Origin: Phenylobacterium kunshanense | Lineage (GTDB): Bacteria; Pseudomonadota; Alphaproteobacteria; Caulobacterales; Caulobacteraceae | Length of the DNA: 64,000 nucleotides | Direction: 5' to 3' | Assembly (NCBI RefSeq): GCF_003254525.1 | Contig: NZ_QFYS01000002.1 | Location: 716,761-780,760, forward strand | Shown here: positions 16,181 to 24,511 of the stretch, in pieces | Layout: every line of letters starts with the position of its first letter | Numbering within the stretch: the first letter of the stretch is position 1 | Notes under the pieces: generated by a model | What the model was told of the DNA's origin: nothing | What the model saw: only the letters and a program-made list of their open reading frames with translations | Databases searched by the model: none | Translations under genes and position numbers: made by a program

Positions 16181-18151
16181 TTGTCGACGATTTTGCGAGA
16201 TTTCTGGCAGTCTTTCTGCTCCCATTCTATTTCCAGAGCATGGTTCCTGAGTGGGGATTTCAGGTTGGGGTTGGGTGTTCGCATCGCCGGAGCTGCAAGC
16301 GGTCTCTTGATCGGCCTGCAGGCCGCCACGCAGTTCGTGGGCTGGAGCTTCGCCTGGCATCCGGTCCTGGGACCGGGATTACGCGCTTCGCCAGATCTCG
16401 TGCTCTATCCGCCCTGGCGGGTCCTCCTCTGGCAGCGGGAACATCGGAGCGAGGCGCCGAGGGTCTTCAGCGCCTCGACCGCGCTTCTTCTGCTCGGCGT
16501 CGCGGGTGGTTTGGGCCTGGGCGTGGTCGCCGACGGCGCGGGTCGGAGCCCGCGGCGGAGGCGGGGATGGGGCGCGCCGGCGGACGCCCGACGGGCCGGG
16601 TTGGCGGCCGATGCCGGCTGCGTGCTGGGCGCGTTCCATGGCCGGACGCTGATCACCGCCGATCTCCGACCTACGCTGGTCACAGGCGGCACGCGCAGCG
16701 GCAAGGGCAGGGGCCATGTCGTCCCTAGCCTGCTCAGCTGGCCGGAGAGCGCCATGGTCCACGACCCGAAGGGCGAGCTCTGGCAGGTCACCGCGGGCTG
16801 GCGCGGCCGGTTCTCCCACGCCTTCCGCTTCAACCCCCGATCTCCCGCATCCGCCCGATGGAACCCCCTGGCGGAGATCCAGCCGGGACCGGGCGAGCTC
16901 GCCCAGGTGCAGCGCCTGGTCGCGATCCTGTCCGACCCGGGCGGCGTCCGCGACGAAGAGGCGATCTGGGACAAGTCGGCGTCGGAGATCCTGGAGGCGG
17001 TGATCCTCCACGTCCTCTACGCCGCGCCCGATCCCGACAAGACCCTGCTCAAGGTGCGCGAGCTGCTGGCGGACCTGGACGAGGCGGCGGAGGTGATGCT
17101 GCGCACCCTGCACCGGCACGGCGCTGACGGCGAGGGCGAGACCCATCCCTTTATCCGGACGGCCGTGAAGGGGTACGCGGCCATGCACGACCGCTTCCGC
17201 ACGAGCGTGCAGGGGACTGCAAGGTCGTACCTGAAGTGGTTGGCAGGCGAGGACATTGAGCGCGCGCTCTCGACGTCGGACTTCGCGGTGGGCGACCTCA
17301 TGTGCGCGGAGGCGCCGGTCAGCCTCTATGTGCAGGTGGCGCCGGCCGATGCGGCCGCGCTGCGTCCGCTCGTGCGACTCCTCTTCTACGCCGCCGCGCA
17401 GGCGCTCACCGCCCATGAGACGAGCGACGCCCACGGCCGGCCGAAGCGCCACAGGCTGCTCATGGCCATGGACGAGTTCCCGCTGCTGGGCCGGGTGGAG
17501 TTCTTCGAGAAGAGCCTGCGGCTGATGAGCGGCTACGGGCTGAAGACCATGTTCGTGGCGCAGAGCTTGAACGACATCGTCGAGACCTACGGACCCAACA
17601 ACACCATCCTCGACAACTGCCACGTCTACACCGCCTTCGCCGCCCTGGACCCGCTGACCCAGGACAAGGTCTCCAAGCTCACCGGCACGGTGGCCGAGCT
17701 TCGGACCAGCCGCAGCGGACCGGCCGGCCTCGGCGCCGGCCGCAGTTCGGTGTCACGTTCGGAGGTGGAGCGTCCGCTCCTGGAGCCCGGCGAGATCCGG
17801 GCCCTGCCGGACGACGAGCAACTGGTCTTCGTGGCCGGCCAGCGCCCCTTCCGCACCCGCAAGGTGCAGTACGACCGGCGCGAGCCGTTCCGAAGCCGGG
17901 CGCGCCTCCTGGCCCCACCCGCGGCGCCCCTGGATGCGCCGCCGCGGCGTCCGCACCCCTGGACGGGCCGCAAGGCGCTCGGCGAGGACCGCAACGCCAG
18001 CCTGCCGCTCTTCAAGGAGGCGGCCGCGGCCATCGACGACAAGAAGGCCGCCGCCCGGGCGGCCGGCATCTACCATCGCGTCGCCGAGGAGATGGCGGCC
18101 CAGGAGGCGGCGCTGGATCATCTGCAGGAGCGAGGACGTGGCAAGTCGTGA
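16181..18151 (+). CDS. traG: TraG/VirD4 type IV coupling protein
   Basis: Up to 656 residues. Walker A is GGTRSGKGRG (about 169-178 in the longest frame) and Walker B is LLMAMDEFPLLG; between them come DPKGELWQ and RFNPRSP, all typical of VirD4/TraG ATPases. Hydrophobic segments near 33-55 and 97-118 anchor it in the inner membrane. It delivers the relaxase-DNA complex to the secretion channel. The true start is unsure: the first 25 residues look non-native and a TTG start near residue 29-31 is possible. First gene of the conjugation operon, 14 bp overlap with the next. Confidence 0.92.
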   Translation: MSTILRDFWQSFCSHSISRAWFLSGDFRLGLGVRIAGAASGLLIGLQAATQFVGWSFAWHPVLGPGLRASPDLVLYPPWRVLLWQREHRSEAPRVFSASTALLLLGVAGGLGLGVVADGAGRSPRRRRGWGAPADARRAGLAADAGCVLGAFHGRTLITADLRPTLVTGGTRSGKGRGHVVPSLLSWPESAMVHDPKGELWQVTAGWRGRFSHAFRFNPRSPASARWNPLAEIQPGPGELAQVQRLVAILSDPGGVRDEEAIWDKSASEILEAVILHVLYAAPDPDKTLLKVRELLADLDEAAEVMLRTLHRHGADGEGETHPFIRTAVKGYAAMHDRFRTSVQGTARSYLKWLAGEDIERALSTSDFAVGDLMCAEAPVSLYVQVAPADAAALRPLVRLLFYAAAQALTAHETSDAHGRPKRHRLLMAMDEFPLLGRVEFFEKSLRLMSGYGLKTMFVAQSLNDIVETYGPNNTILDNCHVYTAFAALDPLTQDKVSKLTGTVAELRTSRSGPAGLGAGRSSVSRSEVERPLLEPGEIRALPDDEQLVFVAGQRPFRTRKVQYDRREPFRSRARLLAPPAAPLDAPPRRPHPWTGRKALGEDRNASLPLFKEAAAAIDDKKAAARAAGIYHRVAEEMAAQEAALDHLQERGRGKS

Positions 18152-18596
18152 CGCGCGGCCGACCCCCCGGGTCCAGGTCTATTTCGAGAACCCGAAGATC
18201 GAGCTGGCGCTGCGCCGCGAGGCCCGCGCGGGCAAGCTCACGCTCAGCCGCGCCGCTGAGACGGCCATCGCGCGCGGTCTCCACCGCCGGCCGACGGCGG
18301 ATCCCGAGGACCGGCTGCTGGCGATGGAGACCGCGCTCCGCGACCACATGCGCAGCGCCGCGCGCGACATGGCCATCGTCCAGGAGATCCTGGTGGAGTT
18401 CGCCCGCGCCTTCTTCGCGCGGCTGCCTGACACCGAGGCGGACGACGACCCCGTCCTGCGCGCCGCCGTCGAGGCGCGGATCGAGCGCCTGCTCGATGCG
18501 GCGGCCGCCAACATCGTCTCGCGCGGACCGCGGCGGGGGGACGAGGCCGAGCGCGCGGCACCCGAGCCGCGATCCTTCAACGGAATGGGCGGATGA
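18138..18596 (+). CDS. ribbon-helix-helix (CopG-like) conjugation-associated protein
   Basis: 152 residues from a GTG at 18138 preceded by GCAGGAGCGAGG. The N terminus fits an RHH DNA-binding unit: RVQVYFENPKIELALRREA followed by KLTLSRAAETAIARGL. The rest is helical with acidic stretches (AMETALRDHMRSAARDMAIVQEILVEF). Genes of this kind sit between traG and trbB in many integrative elements and are annotated as CopG-family regulators; they may act at oriT or on the operon promoter. It overlaps traG by 14 bp and trbB by 4 bp. Confidence 0.8.
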   Translation: MASRDARPTPRVQVYFENPKIELALRREARAGKLTLSRAAETAIARGLHRRPTADPEDRLLAMETALRDHMRSAARDMAIVQEILVEFARAFFARLPDTEADDDPVLRAAVEARIERLLDAAAANIVSRGPRRGDEAERAAPEPRSFNGMGG

Positions 18597-19549
18597 CCCC
18601 GGAGGCCGAGTCGGCGCTTCGCCGCCGGGCCGCCCTGGACCATGCGCTGGGCTGCGACATCCTGGGCGCCCTGGCCGCGCCCGAGGTGGTCGAGGTGCTG
18701 GCCAATCCCGACGGCCGCATCGTGCTCGACCGCCTGGGCGCGGGACGCAGCGACACCGGCTGGCGGATGGCCGCCGCCGGCCGCGAGCGGGTCATCCGCC
18801 TGGTCGCCGACTATGTGGGCGAACCGGTCACCCGCGAGGACCCGCGGCTCTCCGGCGTCCTGCCCACGGGCGAGCGGTTCCAGGCCTTCATGCCGCCGGT
18901 CTGCGCCCAGCCGGCGTTCAGCATCCGCAAGCGCCCGGCGGTGGTCTGGACGCTCGCCGACTATGTCGCCCAGGGGGTCCTCTCGCCCGACCAGGCCGAC
19001 ACCCTGCGCGATGCCGTCCGCCAGCGCCGCAACCTGCTGATCTCGGGCGGGGCGGGATCGGGGAAGACGACCCTGGCCAACGCCCTCCTGGCCGAGCCGG
19101 CCTTCGCGGGAGATCGGGTCTTCCTGATCGAGGACACGCCCGAGCTGCAATGCTCGGCCTGGGACCTGGTGGCGGTCCTGACGCGCCGCCATCCCAAGCC
19201 CATCGGCGTGGCGGACCTGGTGCGCGACGCGCTGCGGATGCGGCCGGACCGCATCGTGGTGGGGGAGATGCGCGACGGCGCCACCGCGCTCGAGACCCTG
19301 AAGGCCTGGAACACGGGCCATCCGGGCGGCCTCTCCACCCTGCACGCCAATTCGGCGTCCGACGTGCGGGCGCGCCTCGAAGATCTCCTGGCCGAGGTCC
19401 TGCCCCGCATCCCGGGCCGCTTCCTGGACCAGGCGGTCGATGTGGTCGCCCATATCCGGCGCACCGAGGCCGGCCGGCGGGTCGAGATCCGCGAGGGGCC
19501 GGCGGTCGGACGCGGAGGGCGGATCGCGACGGCGCCCGGTGAGGATTGA
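18593..19549 (+). CDS. trbB: TrbB (VirB11-type) secretion ATPase
   Basis: 318 residues, normal for TrbB. Walker A is SGGAGSGKTT (151-160); further landmarks are the Asp box IEDTPELQC, RMRPDRIVVGEMRDGATAL, and the His box GHPGGLSTLHANSA. The N-terminal domain matches VirB11 hexamer proteins. It powers pilus assembly and substrate transfer from the cytoplasmic side. ATGA overlap with the RHH gene. Unlike the usual order, trbC does not follow directly: a toxin-antitoxin pair and a long gap intervene. Confidence 0.95.
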   Translation: MTPEAESALRRRAALDHALGCDILGALAAPEVVEVLANPDGRIVLDRLGAGRSDTGWRMAAAGRERVIRLVADYVGEPVTREDPRLSGVLPTGERFQAFMPPVCAQPAFSIRKRPAVVWTLADYVAQGVLSPDQADTLRDAVRQRRNLLISGGAGSGKTTLANALLAEPAFAGDRVFLIEDTPELQCSAWDLVAVLTRRHPKPIGVADLVRDALRMRPDRIVVGEMRDGATALETLKAWNTGHPGGLSTLHANSASDVRARLEDLLAEVLPRIPGRFLDQAVDVVAHIRRTEAGRRVEIREGPAVGRGGRIATAPGED

Positions 19550-19591
19550 AGGGGATGGCGCGCCCACCAACCGCGGCCGGTCCCAGCCCGG

Positions 19592-19631
19592 TTGAAAGAT
19601 GCGTCTGCGGGGATATACATATGGGATATCC
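19592..19631 (+). promoter_or_regulatory. vapBC promoter and operator
   Basis: TTGAAA at 19592-19597 and TATACAT at 19614-19620 make a good -35/-10 pair with a 16-bp spacer. Overlapping the -10 is an inverted repeat, GGATAT at 19611-19616 and ATATCC at 19626-19631. VapB dimers normally bind such dyads to autoregulate the pair. The dyad also favours the ATG at 19642 over the ATG at 19621 as the antitoxin start. Confidence 0.55.
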
Positions 19632-19641
19632 CGAGGCCGAG

Positions 19642-19863
19642 ATGACCCGCACCACGCTCTTCCAGTCGAACCGTTCGCAAGCTGTCCGCCTCCCGAAGGA
19701 GGTCGCCTTCCCCGAGGGGGTGCGGGCGGTCAGGATCCTGCGCGAGGGCAAGCGGCGGGTGATCGTACCGGCCGACGCCGTCTGGGACGATTTCTTCGAC
19801 GCGCCCGGCGTGGACCTGGGCGAGCGCCATCAACCCGAGGCGCAGGCGCGCGACCCGTTCTGA
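19642..19863 (+). CDS. vapB: VapB-type antitoxin
   Basis: 73 residues from ATG 19642. The N terminus is an AbrB-like swapped-hairpin domain in the VapB style: TTLFQSNRSQAVRLPKEVAF and a strand VRILREGKRRVIVPA; the C-terminal tail (WDDFFDAPGVDLGERH) should thread the toxin's active site. Its stop overlaps the toxin start (TGATG). In the cell it neutralises VapC and represses the pair. Placed inside the trb operon between trbB and trbC. Confidence 0.88.
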   Translation: MTRTTLFQSNRSQAVRLPKEVAFPEGVRAVRILREGKRRVIVPADAVWDDFFDAPGVDLGERHQPEAQARDPF

Positions 19864-20270
19864 TGCTGCGGTATCTCCTGGACACCAACGTCTGCATCCG
19901 GGTCCTGCGGGACCGTCCGCCGGAGGCGCGGGAACGGTTCAATCTGGAGGCCGACAGCCTCTGTATCTCGGCCGTGGTTCTGACAGAGCTGCTGCATGGC
20001 GCGGCGAAATCGAACCGGCCAGAGCACCACAGGGCCGAGGTCGAGCGCTTTGCGGCGCGCCTTGAGGTGCTGCCTTTCGACGACATCGCCGCCGACCACG
20101 CGGCGGACATCCGCGCGACCCTCGAGCGCAAGGGTCAGCCCATCGGCGGCTACGATCTGCTGATCGCCGGCCATGCCAGGAGCCGTGGACTCACCGTCGT
20201 GACCGGGAACCTGGTCGAGTTCGGCCGGGTCGACGGGCTCCGGTGCGAGGACTGGCTCGCGCGAGCCTGA
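19863..20270 (+). CDS. vapC: VapC-type PIN-domain RNase toxin
   Basis: 135 residues. All PIN acidic residues are in place: D7 in YLLDTNVC, E42 in VVLTELLHG, D98 in GGYDLLIAGHA, and the TGN motif at 114-116 before LVEFGRV. VapC toxins cut initiator tRNA or rRNA when the antitoxin is degraded. Position in a conjugation operon suggests a post-segregational stabiliser of the mobile element. Translationally coupled to vapB. Confidence 0.92.
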   Translation: MLRYLLDTNVCIRVLRDRPPEARERFNLEADSLCISAVVLTELLHGAAKSNRPEHHRAEVERFAARLEVLPFDDIAADHAADIRATLERKGQPIGGYDLLIAGHARSRGLTVVTGNLVEFGRVDGLRCEDWLARA

Positions 20271-20753
20271 CGCCAACCTTCGACTCCGCCCGGACGTCGT
20301 TTGGGCGCGCGGCGAGGCCATAGCGCGTCGCATCCGACGCGACGGGTCCGGCGCGCCTGCGCCGCAGCGTCGGGATGGCCGCGCTGGGCGACGATCCGGG
20401 CCGCCACCCGTCCGGCCTCATCCAGGATCCCGGCCGGCGAGCGAAGCCGGAAGAACCCGGCTTCGCGGCGACGGCGCTAAGGCGCCGCTGATCAAACAGC
20501 GGGCTCGGGGGGCGCCTGTCCAATGCCGTCTGGGCGAACGGCGCGAAGACGACGGGCGGGCGCGGCAGGCGCAGGCGAGGTCCCGCCCTCGCACAGTCAC
20601 AAGTTGTCGAAGACGCGCCGGCGACGTGCCTGCAACGCGCGCACAAGTCGTGGAAAACCCATGTGAAAATATCCACAGAAGCGTGTTGACAAGTCCAAAC
20701 TCGGCGCGCTTGCATTACAACCATAGCGCGATATCGCGCTGAGGATTGCAGAG
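20271..20753 (+). other. 483-bp gap between vapC and trbC
   Basis: No gene is supported. The left part is very GC-rich and holds a strong hairpin at 20441-20466 (GCGAAGCCGG, loop AAGAAC, CCGGCTTCGC) and a weaker one just after (CGGCGC, TAAG, GCGCCG, about 20469-20486); neither has a U run, but they may stop or stabilise the vapBC transcript. The right part, from about 20600, is AT-richer and carries the trbC promoter and palindrome. Confidence 0.5.
20686..20740 (+). promoter_or_regulatory. probable trbC-trbI promoter with 16-bp palindrome
   Basis: TTGACA at 20686-20691 is a consensus -35; the best -10 is TTGCAT at 20710-20715 (18-bp spacer), which is weak. A perfect palindrome, AGCGCGATATCGCGCT at 20725-20740, lies at the expected start of transcription, 14 bp before trbC. 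A repressor bound there would silence the whole mating-pair operon. The binding protein is unknown; the RHH or XRE proteins of this element are candidates. Confidence 0.5.
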
Positions 20754-21074
20754 ATGCGCAAGCTGATTTCACGCGGCCTTCCGGCTGCGACGGCGATCTG
20801 CGGCCTGGTCGCCGCCACCCCGGCCCTGGCCGGCGGCGCGGGCATGCCCTGGGAAGGGCCGCTGCAGCAGATCGTGGAGTCCGTAACCGGACCGGTCGTC
20901 CAGGCCGCCGCGGTGATCGCCGTGGTGATCTTCGGCGCCGGCATCGCCATGAGCGAGAGCGGCTCCGGCATGCGGCGGGGCCTGGGCATCCTGTTCGGGC
21001 TCTCCATCGCCTTCGCCGCCTCGACCTTCTTCCTGGACTTCTTCGGCTTCGCCGGGGGGATGGAGGTGGGCTGA
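20754..21074 (+). CDS. trbC: TrbC (VirB2-type) pilin
   Basis: 106 residues. A signal peptide (ISRGLPAATAICGLVAATPALA) is followed by a short periplasmic part and two hydrophobic helices (VVQAAAVIAVVIFGAGIAM and GLGILFGLSIAFAASTFFL) with the basic loop GSGMRRG between them, exactly the VirB2/TrbC plan. It is processed and assembled into the conjugative pilus; the TraF-type peptidase encoded downstream may do the maturation. The stop overlaps the trbD start. Confidence 0.92.
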   Translation: MRKLISRGLPAATAICGLVAATPALAGGAGMPWEGPLQQIVESVTGPVVQAAAVIAVVIFGAGIAMSESGSGMRRGLGILFGLSIAFAASTFFLDFFGFAGGMEVG

Positions 21075-21343
21075 TGGGCGATTCCCCGCATCGCGAAGGC
21101 TGGGACCTGCCCGTGGCCCAGGGTCTCGCCGAACCCGTCCTGCTCGCCGGCATGCCGCGCGAATACGCGATCCTCATGGGCACGGTGGCGCTCGTGCTGG
21201 GCCTGGCGCTCCGGATCTGGTGGCTCGGCCTGCTCTGGTGGGCGATCGCCCACGCCATCGGCCTCTACGCCGCGCGCGCCGACAAGCGCTTCTTCGCGGT
21301 GCTGCGCCGCCACCTGGCTCGCCCCGGCCACCTGGATGCGTGA
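21074..21343 (+). CDS. trbD: TrbD (VirB3-type) membrane protein
   Basis: 89 residues, the usual size. LLAGMPREYAILMGTVALVLGLAL and the second helix LGLLWWAIAHAIGLY match VirB3/TrbD, with the polar C-terminal end DKRFFAVLRRHL typical of the family. It works with the VirB4 ATPase at the inner membrane during pilus assembly. TGATG overlap with trbC; 8 bp before trbE. Confidence 0.9.
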   Translation: MGDSPHREGWDLPVAQGLAEPVLLAGMPREYAILMGTVALVLGLALRIWWLGLLWWAIAHAIGLYAARADKRFFAVLRRHLARPGHLDA

Positions 21344-21351
21344 GGCGACCG

Positions 21352-23778
21352 ATGCGCTTCCTCGACGAGTTCCGCCGCCGCCCCGCCACCCTCGCCGACC
21401 ACCTGCCCTGGGCGGTGCGGGTCGCCCCCGGCGTCGTCCTCAACAAGGACGGCTCGTTCCTCGCCGGCCTGCGCTTCCGCGGCCCCGACCTGGAATCGTC
21501 CACCGAGGACGAGTTGATGGCCGTCCGCGCCCGGCTCAACAACGCCCTGCGCCGGCTGGGGACGGGGTGGTGCGTCCACGTCGACGCCCGTCGCCGCCCG
21601 GCCTCGGTCTATCCGGACAGCGACATCGACGTCCCCGTCGCCTGGCTGGTGGACGCCGAGCGGCGGGCGGCCTTCGAGGGGGCCGAGCCGGCCTTCGAGA
21701 CCGACTACCGCCTCAGCCTGACGTGGATGCCGCCGGCCGACGAGACCCGCCGGATCGAGCGGGTGATGTTCGACGGGCTGGCGCGCAGCGGTCGCGACTG
21801 GCGGGGCGCGCTGGCGCTCTTCCAGCGCGAGGCGGACGCCGTCTTCGACCTGCTGGCCGACACCCTGCCAGAGGCGCGCCGCCTGGGCGACGGCGAGCTC
21901 GTCACCTGGCTGCACGGCTGCGTCTCGCCCGCGGCCCATCCGGTGGACCCCGATCATCTCGCGCCGTTCCTGGACGCTGGACTCGCCGACGCGGCCCTGA
22001 CCGGCGGGTTGGCCCCACGTCTCGGCGGGCACTGGCTGAAGGTCGTGTCGGTCCGCGCGCTCCCGGCCGCCACCCGGCCGGGCCTCCTCGACGCCCTCTC
22101 GTCGCTGCCCTTCGCCTACCGCTGGAGTGCCCGCTGGATCGGTCTCGACAAGGCCGACGCCGAGCGCGAGGTGCTGCGACTGCGCAAGCGCTGGTTCGCC
22201 AAGCGCAAGGGTGTCGGCGTCCTGCTGCGCGAGGCGATCACCAAGGAGGAGGTCCCGCTCCTCGACACTGACGCCGCGGGCAAGACCGAGGAATGCGACA
22301 CGGCGCTCGCGGCGCTCGGCGCTGACGCCTGCGCCTTCGGCTATCTCACCCTCGCCGTCGTGATCCTCGACCCCGACCCCGAGGCCGCCGCCGGCAAGGC
22401 CCGGGCCGTCGAGGTCGCGCTCAACGCCCAGGGCCTGGTCGGACGGGCCGAGGACCTCAACGCCGTCGAGGCCTGGCTTGGGACCCTGCCCGGCGAGGCC
22501 TATGCCGACGTCCGCCGCCCGCTCGTGAGCACCCTCAACCTCGCCGACCTGATGCCGGTCTCGGCGGTCTGGGCGGGGCCGGAGCGCGACGGCGCCCTGG
22601 ACGGGCCGCCGCTCGCCGTGGCGCGCACCACGGGCTCGACCCCGTTCCGCCTGGCGCTGCACGTCGGCGACGTGGGCCACGCCATGGTCGTGGGGCCGAC
22701 CGGATCGGGCAAGAGCGCCTTGCTGGCCTTCCTGGCCCTGCAGTGGTTCCGCTATCCGGGCGCGCGCGTGGTCTTCCTGGACAAGGGCCGCAGCGTGCGG
22801 GCTGCGACACTCGCCGCCGGCGGCGCCTGGCGCGCTCTGGAGCCGGGCGCGGCCTTCGCCCTGCAGCCGCTGGCGCGGGTGGACGCGCCCGCCGACCGCG
22901 CCTGGGCCGCCGACTGGATCGAGGACGCCGTCCGCGCCGCCGGCGTCGAGGTGGGCCCGCGCCTGCGCGAGGAGGTCTGGTCGGCGCTGGGCGCCCTGGC
23001 CGACGCCCCCGTCGCCCAGCGCTCGCTCACCGTGTTCTGCGCCCTGGTGCAGGACCCGGCCGTCGCCGCCGCGCTCGAGCCGCTGACCCTGAAGGGGCCC
23101 TTCGGGAGCCTGCTCGACGGGACGCACGCCGACTTCGCGCCGACGCGGTTCGACACCTTCGAGCTCGAGACCCTGATGGCCACGCGCAGCGCCCTGGCCC
23201 CGGTCCTGGGCGCGCTGTTCCGCGAACTCGAGCGCGGCTTCGACGGCCGGCCCACCCTGCTGGTGCTCGACGAGGCCTGGCTCTTCCTCGACGACAGCCG
23301 CTTCGCGGCGAAGGTCCGCGAATGGCTGAAGACGCTGCGCAAGAAGCGCGTCGCCGTGGTCTTCGCCACCCAGTCGCTCGACGACGTCGCGGCCTCCTCG
23401 ATCGCCGCCAGCCTGATCGAATCCTGCCCGACCCAGATCTTCCTACCCAATCCCCGCGCGCTGGAGCCGGCCTCGGCCGACCTCTATCGCGCCTTCGGCC
23501 TCAACCGCCGCCAGCTGGAGCTCATCGCCTTCGCGACGCCGAAGCGCGCCTATTACTGGCGCCAGCCGGAGGGCCGCCGCCTCTTCGATCTCAAGCTCTC
23601 CGGCGTGGCCCTGGCGCTCTGCGGCGCCGCCGCGCCCGAGGACCAGGCCCTGATCGACCAGGTCCTCGCCCGCTCCGGCCCGGACGGCTTCGCCCGCGCC
23701 TTCCTCGCAGCCAAGGGATTCGCCCATGTGGATGCCGTCTTCGACGCCGCCCAACCCGCCGCGCTCGCGGCGGAATAG
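21352..23778 (+). CDS. trbE: TrbE (VirB4-type) ATPase
   Basis: 808 residues from ATG 21352 (MRFLDEFRRRPATLAD); the open frame extends upstream over trbD and is not used. Walker A is VGPTGSGKSALL (about residues 446-457) and Walker B is TLLVLDEAWLFLDD (about 632-645), with KTLRKKRVAVVFATQSLDD after it. The CagE/TrbE N-terminal domain is present. It is the largest energy-coupling protein of the conjugation channel. Full length. Confidence 0.95.
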   Translation: MRFLDEFRRRPATLADHLPWAVRVAPGVVLNKDGSFLAGLRFRGPDLESSTEDELMAVRARLNNALRRLGTGWCVHVDARRRPASVYPDSDIDVPVAWLVDAERRAAFEGAEPAFETDYRLSLTWMPPADETRRIERVMFDGLARSGRDWRGALALFQREADAVFDLLADTLPEARRLGDGELVTWLHGCVSPAAHPVDPDHLAPFLDAGLADAALTGGLAPRLGGHWLKVVSVRALPAATRPGLLDALSSLPFAYRWSARWIGLDKADAEREVLRLRKRWFAKRKGVGVLLREAITKEEVPLLDTDAAGKTEECDTALAALGADACAFGYLTLAVVILDPDPEAAAGKARAVEVALNAQGLVGRAEDLNAVEAWLGTLPGEAYADVRRPLVSTLNLADLMPVSAVWAGPERDGALDGPPLAVARTTGSTPFRLALHVGDVGHAMVVGPTGSGKSALLAFLALQWFRYPGARVVFLDKGRSVRAATLAAGGAWRALEPGAAFALQPLARVDAPADRAWAADWIEDAVRAAGVEVGPRLREEVWSALGALADAPVAQRSLTVFCALVQDPAVAAALEPLTLKGPFGSLLDGTHADFAPTRFDTFELETLMATRSALAPVLGALFRELERGFDGRPTLLVLDEAWLFLDDSRFAAKVREWLKTLRKKRVAVVFATQSLDDVAASSIAASLIESCPTQIFLPNPRALEPASADLYRAFGLNRRQLELIAFATPKRAYYWRQPEGRRLFDLKLSGVALALCGAAAPEDQALIDQVLARSGPDGFARAFLAAKGFAHVDAVFDAAQPAALAAE

Positions 23779-24496
23779 GCTTCTCGGCGCGCTGGCGCCG
23801 CTCCTGTTCCTCGCCGCCTGCTCGGACCCGAAGCCGGCGCAGGCCCAGATGGTGGTCTTCGACCCGAAGAACCACCTGGAGAACGCCCTGCAGGCGGCCC
23901 GCCAGCTCGAGAGCCTCGCCAACGAAGCCCGCGCCCTCGCCAACCAAGCCCGCGCGCTCGCCGCCTCGCCCTACAGCCACCTCGGCGAGACCACCCAGAC
24001 CCTCCGGGACATCGGCGAGCTCGCCCGTTCGGTGAAGGGCGTGGCCTCGGATCTGCAGGGTCTGCAGCAGGACTTCGAGCGGCTCTACCCGACCGCCGTG
24101 GAGGGGCTCGATCCGCGCAAGGCCCTGGAACAGGGCCGCGCCCGCAACACCCAGGCGCGCGAGACCGCCCTGGACCTGGCGCGGACCGCCGCCGAGCTGG
24201 AGCGTCTAAGCCGCGGGCGCACCGGACGTCTGGAGGGGGCGCTCAACGCCAGCCGAGGGGCCGAGGGCCAGACCGCGGCCATACAGTCCTCCACCCAGGT
24301 GCTGGCCGTGCTGGCCGAGGACCTGGGCTCGATGCGCACGCTGCTGATGGCGCAGTCGCGGCTGCTGGCGGCGGAAAGCGCCCGGCGCGCGGCGGAACGC
24401 GCGGCGAGCGCCGAGGCGCGACGGCAGTTCTGGGGGCGCGAGAGCCGCACGATCCCCAATCCGGATTTCAATCCATTCCCGCACGCGCGGAACTAG
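23726..24496 (+). CDS. trbJ: TrbJ (VirB5-type) protein
   Basis: 256 residues. It starts inside trbE (53-bp overlap; ATG 23726 or 23732) and has a signal peptide or lipoprotein-like leader (NRLLGALAPLLFLAACSDP, Cys about residue 32). The mature part is a long helical protein with heptad-like Ala/Leu/Gln (LENALQAARQLESLANEARAL) and the conserved TrbJ opening QMVVFDPKNH. VirB5/TrbJ is a minor pilus-tip component used for adhesion to recipients. C-terminal tail ends FNPFPHARN. Confidence 0.88.
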   Translation: MWMPSSTPPNPPRSRRNRLLGALAPLLFLAACSDPKPAQAQMVVFDPKNHLENALQAARQLESLANEARALANQARALAASPYSHLGETTQTLRDIGELARSVKGVASDLQGLQQDFERLYPTAVEGLDPRKALEQGRARNTQARETALDLARTAAELERLSRGRTGRLEGALNASRGAEGQTAAIQSSTQVLAVLAEDLGSMRTLLMAQSRLLAAESARRAAERAASAEARRQFWGRESRTIPNPDFNPFPHARN

Positions 24497-24511
24497 GCCG
24501 AGGCGTCGACT

